A stretch of DNA of 64,000 bases from contig OMOD01000002.1 in assembly GCA_900290255.1 (NCBI GenBank), positions 58,201 through 122,200 on the forward strand, read 5' to 3'. A model generated the notes under the pieces. The model was not told where the DNA came from. It did no database searches and saw nothing but the letters and a program-made list of their open reading frames with translations. The DNA is from Candidatus Sulfotelmatobacter kueseliae. GTDB lineage: Bacteria > Acidobacteriota > Terriglobia > Terriglobales > Acidobacteriaceae. The translations under genes were made by a program, and so were the position numbers. How positions within the stretch are numbered: the stretch's first letter is position 1; each line of letters opens with the position of its first letter. This document shows positions 51,850 through 58,808 of this stretch, piece by piece.

Positions 51850-51879
51850 TTGACAATTGCTCGCAGACTCCGGTAAATT
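51850..51879 (+). promoter_or_regulatory. promoter of the rplM-rpsI unit
   Basis: TTGACA (51850-51855), an 18-nt spacer and TAAATT (51874-51879) predict a start at about 51886 and a leader of about 100 nt before rplM. Consensus -35 fits high expression. Confidence 0.75.
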
Positions 51880-51988
51880 AAAGACTTTAGCGGTAGTGTG
51901 GTTGCCCGCCTGATGGTCCCGGCGTCCTCGCTGGGGAATCAACGAGCGGTTTTCTTTCGCAGCCTTTTTCAAATCTGGGAGAGTTCCG

Positions 51989-52456
51989 ATGTCAACCTAT
52001 TTCCCCAAAGAGGGGGAAATTGTGCGCAAGTGGTACGTCGTGGATGCTGACGGGCAGACGCTCGGGCGCCTGGCTTCGCAGGTGGCGCGCATCCTCATGG
52101 GCAAGGAGAACCCGCGCTACACGCCGTTTCTCGACACCGGCGATCACGTGATCGTCATCAATGCCGAGAAGATCAGGACGACGGGCGTGAAAGCCGAGCA
52201 GAAGAAGTATCAGCACTACACGGGATACCCCGGCGGTCTGCGCACGGAAGCGTATAAAAAGCGGCTGGATCGCAGGCCCGAGGCGGTGATCGAGGCCGCC
52301 GTGAAGCGCATGCTGCCGAAAAACAAGCTGGCGGCGCACATGCTGTCGAAGCTGAACGTGTACAAGGGCGACAAGCATCCGCACCAGGCGCAGAAGCCGC
52401 AGGATTTGAAGCTGGAAGTGCGCGAGTACAAGCCGCGCAAGGTTGCGGTTTCGTAA
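51989..52456 (+). CDS. rplM: 50S ribosomal protein L13
   Basis: A 155-residue L13. The family core is continuous: [100 protein letters not shown] and [20 protein letters not shown] lies upstream of the ATG. It binds 23S rRNA early in assembly. It forms the usual pair with rpsI, here separated by 146 nt carrying a heptad array. Confidence 0.99.
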   Translation: MSTYFPKEGEIVRKWYVVDADGQTLGRLASQVARILMGKENPRYTPFLDTGDHVIVINAEKIRTTGVKAEQKKYQHYTGYPGGLRTEAYKKRLDRRPEAVIEAAVKRMLPKNKLAAHMLSKLNVYKGDKHPHQAQKPQDLKLEVREYKPRKVAVS

Positions 52457-52564
52457 TTTCGGGACCGATGCGCGGGAGATCCCTCGCCTCGCTGGTGAAA
52501 GCGCGAGGCTTCGGGATGACGCAAGCAAAGAGGTAGTGAAGGATACTATGCGCGGCTTCTTGCT

Positions 52565-52599
52565 TAAGCTAGAAGCTAGCAGCTAGGAGCTAGAAGCTA
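52565..52599. repeat. heptad array GCTAGAA in the rplM-rpsI gap
   Basis: GCTAGAA GCTAGCA GCTAGGA GCTAGAA GCTAAAC units with period 7 end 3 nt before the rpsI ATG, so the ribosome-binding region of rpsI is made of repeat units (AGGAGC at about 52587). Confidence 0.85.
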
Positions 52600-52602
52600 A
52601 AC

Positions 52603-52998
52603 ATGCCAGAATTGGTTCAATACTACGGAACGGGACGCCGCAAGTCGGCGATTGCCCGGGTGTATCTGCGTCCGGGCAGCGGCGAGTTTAAAGTGAACGG
52701 CCGCGCCTTTGAAGAATATTTCGTGACGCCGGCCCAGCGTTCGGCGGCGAAGTCGCCGCTGGCCTCGACCGAGTCGGCAGCGTCGTTCAACGTGGTGGTG
52801 ACGGCGCAGGGCGGCGGAGTGCGCGGCCAGGCTGATGCGGTGAAGCTGGGCTTGGCGCGAGCCCTGATGCAGTTCAACGCCGAACTGCGCAAGAAGTTGA
52901 AGTCCGAGGGCATGGTCAGCCGCGACTCGCGCGGCAAAGAGCGCAAGAAGTACGGGCAGAAGGGCGCGCGCAAGCGCTTCCAGTTCAGCAAGCGCTAA
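52603..52998 (+). CDS. rpsI: 30S ribosomal protein S9
   Basis: A 131-residue S9 with the full set of features: [54 protein letters not shown], and the C-terminal tail [18 protein letters not shown] that contacts P-site tRNA. The tail ends SKR as expected. It is probably transcribed with rplM from the promoter at 51850. Its ribosome-binding segment lies in a heptad repeat, which is unusual for a highly expressed gene. Confidence 0.99.
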   Translation: MPELVQYYGTGRRKSAIARVYLRPGSGEFKVNGRAFEEYFVTPAQRSAAKSPLASTESAASFNVVVTAQGGGVRGQADAVKLGLARALMQFNAELRKKLKSEGMVSRDSRGKERKKYGQKGARKRFQFSKR

Positions 52999-53316
52999 AG
53001 CGCTTGCAGTCCCGAGTTGCGAGTCTTGAGTCGTGAGCGAAAAGCAGGTTCCTCGCTGCGCTCGGAATGACAAAGATTTTTCGCTTTGGGCTTTTGGCTG
53101 AGGGCTGACAGCTAGTTTTGGGTTTTGCTGGCCACTGGCAACTGATCACTGGCCACTGGTTTAGGTGTTCAATTCTTCCCGCGCCTCGGGGCACGGGGAC
53201 GGGAATAGCAATCGGGCGAGTCGCGAGCCGTTAGTCCCGAGTCCTGAGCGTTTTGCTCACGACTCAGGACTCCGGACCCGGGGCTGCCTCCCGATGCAGA
53301 CTAACTAAGGAGGATT
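52999..53316. other. gene-free gap filled with heptad arrays
   Basis: No gene. GAGTTGC/GAGTCTT-type units at about 53008-53040, CACTGGC-type units at about 53112-53165, and GAGTCCC/GAGTCCT with an inverted GACTCAGGACTC arm at about 53217-53278. The rpsB ribosome site AAGGAGG follows at 53309. Confidence 0.75.
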
Positions 53317-54210
53317 GTGGCTACCATCACGATGAAGGAGTTGCTCGAAGCGGGCGTTCACTTCGGGCATCAGACCAAGCGCTGGAATCCGAAGATGAAG
53401 GAGTACATCTTTGGCGAGCGCAACGGGATTTATATCATTGACCTGCAGAAGACGCTGAAGATGTTCAAGGAAGCGTCGAAATTCGTGCAGGAACTGGCGA
53501 CCGACGGCCGCATTGTGCTGTTCGTGGGGACCAAGCGCCAGGCGCAGGACGCCATCGCCGAAGAGGCGCAGAAGTGCGGCATGTTCTACATCAACCAGCG
53601 CTGGCTGGGCGGATTGCTCACCAACTGGGTGACGGTGCAGAAGTCGGTGAAGCGGCTCAAAGAGCTTGACGAGATGGCCACCGACGGCCGTTACGAGCTG
53701 CTGCCCAAGAAAGAAGTGATCAAGCTCGAACGCGAGCGCAAACATTTGCAGGCCAACCTGGCCGGCATCAAGAATATGAGCCGCCTGCCCGACGCGATCT
53801 TCGTGATTGACTCGAATAAGGAGCAGATCGCGGTGCGCGAGGCGCGCAAGCTGGGCATTCCCGTGGTCGCGGTGGTGGATACGAACTGCGATCCCAGCGA
53901 AGTGGATTACGTGATTCCGGGTAACGACGATGCGCTGCGGGCGATCCGGCTGTTCACCTCGAAGATTTCGGAATCGATTGCCGAGGGCGCGCAGTTGATG
54001 ACCGACAAGCAGGTCGCCGACATGCAGGCAGCTTCGGATGCGGCGCAGGCCGCGGAAGCTGCGGTGGCCGAGTATCCCGCAGAGGAAGCCGGCGCCGTGG
54101 ACGCGTCGGAAGACATCAACATGGAGGAAGTGCTGGGTCCGGGGACACACAAGAAGCCGGTGGCCAACGAAGACGCCGACTTGCCGCCGGTCCAGAGCCA
54201 GACGGTTTAA
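53317..54210 (+). CDS. rpsB: 30S ribosomal protein S2
   Basis: A 297-residue S2. GTG start with AAGGAGG 3 nt upstream. Signatures: [100 protein letters not shown] and [20 protein letters not shown]. The final 50 residues are an Ala/Glu-rich acidic extension ([20 protein letters not shown]) beyond the conserved core, as in several other phyla. The order rpsB-tsf-pyrH-frr is the standard bacterial cluster. Confidence 0.99.
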   Translation: MATITMKELLEAGVHFGHQTKRWNPKMKEYIFGERNGIYIIDLQKTLKMFKEASKFVQELATDGRIVLFVGTKRQAQDAIAEEAQKCGMFYINQRWLGGLLTNWVTVQKSVKRLKELDEMATDGRYELLPKKEVIKLERERKHLQANLAGIKNMSRLPDAIFVIDSNKEQIAVREARKLGIPVVAVVDTNCDPSEVDYVIPGNDDALRAIRLFTSKISESIAEGAQLMTDKQVADMQAASDAAQAAEAAVAEYPAEEAGAVDASEDINMEEVLGPGTHKKPVANEDADLPPVQSQTV

Positions 54211-54536
54211 CGAGTCCCGAGTTGCGAGTCCCGAGTTGCGAGCGGGCAGAGAAAGCAGCGGATTCAAAGCGGCAGGGCAGCGAAGTTTTTGGGAAGGGCA
54301 CGGCTTTAGCCGTGCCGATAAGATCGGAAAAAATAATCGGGCTTCAGCCCCTGAGGTTGGCAAAAAAACCGGGCATGGAAATCAGACCCGCGCGGGTCAT
54401 GTTCATAGATCGCCCCGGCGCGGGTTAAATTTCATAGGAACAAGTTTCAAGGTTTCGAAGGTTTCAAGGTTTCAAAGACGATCTGGTTTGACCTTGAAAC
54501 TCTGAAACTTTGAAACTTTGAAACAGAAGGGTTGCA
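54211..54536. other. gene-free rpsB-tsf gap with several repeat types
   Basis: GAGTCCC GAGTTGC heptads (54211-54243); a GGCACGGC-TTTA-GCCGTGCC hairpin (about 54297-54316); and an octad array (about 54445-54530) of AAGGTTTC units facing inverted GAAACTTT units, which can form a long hairpin just before tsf. Confidence 0.75.
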
Positions 54537-55193
54537 ATGGGTACTACTACAGTGAATATTTCCGCGGCACAAGTGAAAGAACTCCGGGAGAAAACCGGCG
54601 CTCCGATGATGGACTGCAAGCAGGCTCTGACCGAAGCCAAAGGTGACCTGGAACAGGCGGTTGTCATCCTGCGCAAGAAGGGCGTCTCGGTTGCGGCCAA
54701 GAAGGCGACCCGCGTAACCAGCGAAGGGTCGGTGGCCAGTTACATTCACGCCGGCGGCAAGATCGGCGTGCTGGTCGAAGTGAACTGCGAGAGCGATTTC
54801 GTGGCCCGCACCGACGACTTCAAGGAACTGGTGCACGATATCGCCATGCATATCGCGGCCAGCGATCCGAAATTCGTGCGCAAGGAAGATGTCACAGCCG
54901 AAGCTTACGCGCGCGAGAAAGAAATCTACCTGGCGCAGGCCCTGGCCAGCGGCAAGCCGGCGCATATCGCCGAGAAGATGGTCGCGGGCAAAATGGAGAA
55001 GTTCTACGAAGAGGTTTGCCTGCTCGATCAGCCGTTCATCAAGGACCAGACCATCTCGATTGGGCAGTTGATTGCCACCAAGATCGGCAAGCTGGGCGAG
55101 AACATCACGGTGCGGCGGTTCGCACGCTTTAAGGTGGGCGATGCCGGCGAGACCATCGCCGTTTCGAAGCCTACAGAACGGAAAGCCGAATAA
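54537..55193 (+). CDS. tsf: elongation factor Ts
   Basis: A 218-residue EF-Ts, the nucleotide exchange factor for EF-Tu. N-terminal UBA-like domain: VKELREKTGAPMMDCKQALT and KGDLEQAVVILRKKGVSVAA. Core: KVGVLVEVNCESDFVART-type segment (KIGVLVEVNCESDFVARTDD), ELVHDIAMHIAASDPKFV, and the C-terminal LLDQPFIKDQTISIGQLIAT. It is of the short class. A perfect rho-independent terminator at 55198 separates it from pyrH, so pyrH needs its own promoter or read-through. Confidence 0.98.
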   Translation: MGTTTVNISAAQVKELREKTGAPMMDCKQALTEAKGDLEQAVVILRKKGVSVAAKKATRVTSEGSVASYIHAGGKIGVLVEVNCESDFVARTDDFKELVHDIAMHIAASDPKFVRKEDVTAEAYAREKEIYLAQALASGKPAHIAEKMVAGKMEKFYEEVCLLDQPFIKDQTISIGQLIATKIGKLGENITVRRFARFKVGDAGETIAVSKPTERKAE

Positions 55194-55197
55194 CTCA

Positions 55198-55221
55198 GGC
55201 GCCCTGCGGGGCGCCTTTTTT
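55198..55221 (+). terminator. rho-independent terminator of tsf
   Basis: GGCGCCC (55198-55204) and GGGCGCC (55209-55215) with a TGCG loop, followed by six T. Confidence 0.93.
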
Positions 55222-55222
55222 C

Positions 55223-55322
55223 AGGTTTCAAGGTTGCAGAGTTTCAAGGTTTCAAGGAGGGCAGACAACGGCTGCATTTTTTTCTTTGAAACTTTGAAGC
55301 CTTGAAACTTTGAAACCTTGAG
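55223..55322. repeat. octad array TTTCAAGG with inverted half
   Basis: GTTTCAAG-type units (55223-55257) face GAAACTTT/GAAACCTT units (55286-55320) across a GC-rich spacer, the same architecture as at 54445-54530. It lies between the tsf terminator and pyrH. Confidence 0.8.
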
Positions 55323-55336
55323 TCACAAGTGATCTC

Positions 55337-56059
55337 ATGACAAATCCGACCCCTGCCTTCAAACGAATTCTTCTCAAGCTTTCCGGTGAGGCGCTGGCGG
55401 CCAACCAGGGTTTCGGCTTGGACACGGCGCGCATCCACGAGGTGGCCGGCGAAATCGGCGAAGTGCACAAGCTGGGCGTGCAGACCGCCATTGTCGTCGG
55501 TGGAGGCAATTTTTTCCGCGGCGTAGCCGATCAGGCCAGGGACATGGACCGCGTTTCCGCCGACCACATGGGCATGCTGGCTACCGTCATCAACGCGCTG
55601 GCCTTGCAGGACGCGCTCGAAAAGCAGGGCGTCTACACCCGCGTGCAATCGGCGATCGAGATGAATCAGGTGGCGGAGCCGTTCATCCGGCGCCGCGCGA
55701 TCCGGCATCTGGAGAAAGGCCGCGTCGTCATCTTCGCCGGCGGCACCGGCAATCCTTATTTCTCGACTGACACTGCGGCCTCGCTGCGCGCCATGGAAAT
55801 CAAGGCCGAGGCCATTCTCAAAGCAACGAAAGTGGACGGCATCTACGACGCCGACCCGATGAAAGTGGACGGCGCCCGGAAATTCAATCAGATCTCCTAC
55901 ATGGATGTGCTGAAGCTGGGACTAAAAGTGATGGACTCGACCGCGATCAGCCTGTGCAAGGACAACAATTTGCCCATCATCGTATTCAATCTGAACTATC
56001 ACGGCAACATCCGCCGCGTCGTGCTGGGCGAGAAGATCGGCTCGATAGTCTGCGCGTAA
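55337..56059 (+). CDS. pyrH: UMP kinase
   Basis: A 240-residue bacterial UMP kinase (amino-acid-kinase fold). Motifs: [80 protein letters not shown] and [20 protein letters not shown], ending in [24 protein letters not shown] strand. It makes UDP from UMP and is regulated by GTP and UTP in characterised species. Length is normal. A TGATCTC leader and no strong ribosome site precede the ATG. Confidence 0.98.
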   Translation: MTNPTPAFKRILLKLSGEALAANQGFGLDTARIHEVAGEIGEVHKLGVQTAIVVGGGNFFRGVADQARDMDRVSADHMGMLATVINALALQDALEKQGVYTRVQSAIEMNQVAEPFIRRRAIRHLEKGRVVIFAGGTGNPYFSTDTAASLRAMEIKAEAILKATKVDGIYDADPMKVDGARKFNQISYMDVLKLGLKVMDSTAISLCKDNNLPIIVFNLNYHGNIRRVVLGEKIGSIVCA

Positions 56060-56064
56060 ATTCC

Positions 56065-56207
56065 TCGCCGCGGATTCACGCAGATGAACGCGGATTTGGA
56101 AGGCGAGAATCTCTGGAGCGCCCGGAATCCTGGTTTGTGAGATCGCGTTTTGGCCTGCTCCTTCATGCCTTGTTCCATCCGCGTTGATCCGTGTTAATCC
56201 GCGGCGA
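56065..56207. repeat. long inverted repeat of GCGGAT-type decads
   Basis: TCGCCGCGGATTCACGCAGA (from 56065, with further GAACGCGGATT) is mirrored imperfectly by the arm ending TAATCCGCGGCGA at 56207; arms are about 32 nt. Spacing inside each arm is about 10 nt. Confidence 0.8.
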
Positions 56208-56220
56208 ACGAAGTTGGGTT

Positions 56221-56226
56221 TATAAT
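56221..56226 (+). promoter_or_regulatory. -10 box of frr
   Basis: TATAAT about 38 nt upstream of the frr ATG, with CGGAG as ribosome site; suggests independent transcription of frr. Confidence 0.5.
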
Positions 56227-56264
56227 TCAGCGTTTTGATCCTGAAATGATACGGAGCTGACTAT

Positions 56265-56855
56265 ATGGCTCAAGCGACTATGGCCTCAATTGCTGGCCTA
56301 AGAGAAACCTATGTGCAACTGAAAACACGCATGGAGAAAGCCGTCGATGATTTCCGCAAGGCGATGGCGGGAGTGCGGACGGGGCGGGCTTCGGTGCACA
56401 TGCTCGACGGAGTCACGGTGGATGCCTACGGTGCGCAGATGCCGTTGAACCAGGTGGCGCAAGTGCACGCCCCGGAGGCGCAGTTGATTACGGTGCAACC
56501 GTTCGATCCATCGCAGTTGGGCGCAATTGAGAAGGCGATCCGCGCCGGCGATCTGGGGCTGAATCCGATGAACGACGGCAAGATCATCCGCGTTCCCGTG
56601 CCCGCGCTCACCCAGGAACGCCGCCAGGAAATGGTCAAGCACCTGCACAAAGTGCTGGAAGAGCACCGCACCGCCGTGCGCAACATCCGCCGCGACGGCA
56701 ACGACGCCATCAAAAAGGCGCTCAAGGATAAGAAGATCACCGAAGACGAAGAGAAGCGGTCGCACGAGGAAATCCAGAAGCTGACCGATGACGAAATCAA
56801 GAAGATGGAAGAGATGAGCAAGGCCAAGGAAAAGGAAGTGCTGGAGCTCAAGTAG
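56265..56855 (+). CDS. frr: ribosome recycling factor
   Basis: A 196-residue RRF, which splits post-termination ribosomes with EF-G. Core motifs: MEKAVDDFRKAMAGVRTGRA, LDGVTVDAYGAQMPLNQVAQ, LITVQPFDPSQLGAIEKAIR, GLNPMNDGKIIRVPVPALTQ, ERRQEMVKHLHKVLEEHRTA and VRNIRRDGNDAIKKALKDKK. The N-terminus is about 10 residues longer than usual (MAQATMASIAGLRE); a later start at ATG 56280 is possible. It closes the translation cluster. Confidence 0.98.
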   Translation: MAQATMASIAGLRETYVQLKTRMEKAVDDFRKAMAGVRTGRASVHMLDGVTVDAYGAQMPLNQVAQVHAPEAQLITVQPFDPSQLGAIEKAIRAGDLGLNPMNDGKIIRVPVPALTQERRQEMVKHLHKVLEEHRTAVRNIRRDGNDAIKKALKDKKITEDEEKRSHEEIQKLTDDEIKKMEEMSKAKEKEVLELK

Positions 56856-57191
56856 TAGTTGGTCGCTAAGTTCGCTCAGGCAGGCGGCAGTTCTGAGAGT
56901 TGGTCGGCAATTACCTCGACCGCTGGCTTTTCCCTCGCTGGCCTCGAAACCGGCGCCAACTAAGGCTTTTCCGGGCACCAAGGTGCATGCACTTCCCGTT
57001 CCTCGAAGTCCGCCACGCGGCACAAATTATCTCGAATCAAGCACATAGTCGAAGATCCGCAAAAAGGTAACACTCCCCAAGATTACGCGACATTCCGGCC
57101 GGCCGTGTGTTTCCACGAGCGTGAAGCAAACATGCCGCTCCCCCCGAGACACTTCACCAGCAAAACACTTTCACATTGGGAGTCTTCTGCC
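56856..57191. other. gene-free gap
   Basis: I see no credible gene, repeat or strong promoter here. An in-frame extension of the next gene reaches 57105 but lacks a ribosome site. Confidence 0.5.
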
Positions 57192-58629
57192 ATGAAAAAG
57201 TTCTTTGGGTTTGCCTTGCTCGTCGCACTCACCATGATGGGGATGAGTTGCGGATCCAGCCCCTCTTCCTCCGTTTCGACAGGAGGAGGGGGAGGATCGA
57301 ATCCTCAAGCCGCCGTGTTCATGACCGGGGAAGACGCCCCGCTCGCCTCTGTCGTTGGCTTTAACGTCACGCTGAATTCAGTCACGCTCAACGGAAAAGA
57401 CGGCACGACTGCGACCGTGATTTCGAGCTCGAATCCGGTCACTGTGGATTTCGCGCGGCTTATCGGCCTGCGTTCTCCGCTGTCCTTTAATTCTGTAAAA
57501 CCGGACACCTACGTCAGCGCGACATTTGTCATGGCCAGCCCGGTGGTCGACTACATCACGTTGACCCCGAGTCCGGCGGTGAGCACGCTGACCGGAACGT
57601 TCCCCAGCAACCAGAACCCTTACACGCTCACCGTGATGTTCCCGACGTCGATGGTGGTGTCGAGCAATGGTCTGGCCGGCCTGAAGATGGAAATGGACAT
57701 CCGGCAGTCGCTCGCCACGGACGGAAGCGGCAACCTGGTCATCGCCAACAATACCGTCGCGGTGACTCCGGTCATCTACATCAAAGCCACGCATGCCACC
57801 GATCCCGACGGGCAAGTCACTGACCTGACGGGCGGCCTGGTTTCGGCCAGCGCGGCTAACAACAACTTCGTGATTCAGGGGCCCTATGGGCGTCAGCTCA
57901 CAGTCGATGTCAACAGCGATACTCAGTTCAACAGCGGCTGGAACATCAACAATCTCGCGACGCCGGCGATCATCGGGGTGCAGGGCCATTTCCAGGCTGA
58001 CGGCACCTTGCTGGCGCAAGGCGTCGAAGTCATCACCACGTCGCATTCTTTCCTATCTGGGCGCGTTCTGGCACTTGGCTCGGATGGATCGGGCGGAACG
58101 AACGTTACACTCTGGGTGGGTGAGACGGGCGCCGATATGGTCAGCGACATCGACACCATCATGACCATCGACGTCCCCCCAGGCTGTCACCGACTATGAA
58201 GTCTGCTTCTTCGACAACGCGCTGACCCAGTTTGTGTTCAGCGGCCCCAGCGACCTGCTGGTGGGACAGCGGATCTTCATCGGCGGCGATTATTCCAACC
58301 CAACGTTTACGCCGACCATGATCTCGCTGCGCCGGCAGGGCGTGTACGGCATGCTCAATACCGGCAGCGTCACCGTGAGCGACGGCAACGCGGGCGTCTT
58401 CACCCTGGCCAACAACGGCCTGGTAGGCTACTCGACGGGCGGTGTCGTGACCGTGGATACGTTCAACGCCACGGTATTCTTCAACCTGACCGGGCTCAGC
58501 CAGTTGCAGTCCGAAACCACGGCGATTCCGATCGAGGCGCGTGGCCTGTTCCTCAAGGATCCGACCACCGGCAATCCCACGTTCTACGCGGGATGGGTGA
58601 GTACGCCTCCGCAGTCGACGAGCAAGTAA
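57192..58629 (+). pseudogene. DUF4382-like lipoprotein gene split by a frameshift at a C6 run
   Basis: ATG 57192 gives lipoprotein signal MKKFFGFALLVALTMMGMSC with the lipid Cys at residue 20, then a Gly/Ser linker and DUF4382-like beta domain (AAVFMTGEDAPLASVVGFNV, VDFARLIGLRSPLSFNSVKP), then DUF5666-like repeats (VIQGPYGRQLTVDVNSDTQF). The frame stops at 58199, but from the C6 run at 58175-58180 the next frame continues the same domain without a break (AVTDYEVCFFDNALTQFVFS) to 58629. One extra C explains the split. It may be a real phase-variable or dead gene, or an assembly error. Confidence 0.8.
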
Positions 58630-58658
58630 TCCGGAGACTCCAGCAAGAGTCCCTCAAC

Positions 58659-58684
58659 AGCGGACGGCCTTCGGGCCGTCCGCT
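58659..58684 (+). terminator. terminator with UUCG tetraloop
   Basis: AGCGGACGGCC (58659-58669), loop TTCG and GGCCGTCCGCT (58674-58684) form a perfect 11-bp stem capped by C(UUCG)G, followed by TTCGTCTTTT. Confidence 0.9.
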
Positions 58685-58740
58685 TTCGTCTTTTGTACAG
58701 GACAGATCGATTGCGCTGCGCGCAACCCCGAACGAGGGCG

Positions 58741-58798
58741 TCCGGGGCTCCTCTATCCGGGGCTCCTCTATCCGGGGCTCCTCTATGGGGCTCCTCTA
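58741..58798. repeat. 15-bp tandem repeat abutting a -10 box
   Basis: TCCGGGGCTCCTCTA occurs three times exactly (58741, 58756, 58771) plus a fourth copy lacking two bases (58786-58798). The last copy merges into TATAAT, so the -35 region of the next gene consists of repeat units. Confidence 0.92.
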
Positions 58799-58802
58799 TA
58801 AT
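58797..58802 (+). promoter_or_regulatory. -10 box of the molybdoenzyme gene
   Basis: TATAAT ends 6 nt before GTG 58809, predicting a leaderless mRNA. The spacing is the same as at ruvX. Confidence 0.55.
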
Positions 58803-58808
58803 GAGTGT

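Noticed and set aside
57105..57191. N-terminal extension of the DUF4382-like lipoprotein
   Set aside because: Starting at 57105 would bury the lipoprotein signal peptide behind 29 residues; ATG 57192 places the signal correctly.
58741..58798. possible CRISPR array
   Set aside because: Units are 15 bp, directly adjacent and without spacers, so this is a simple tandem repeat. No cas gene is present in the window.
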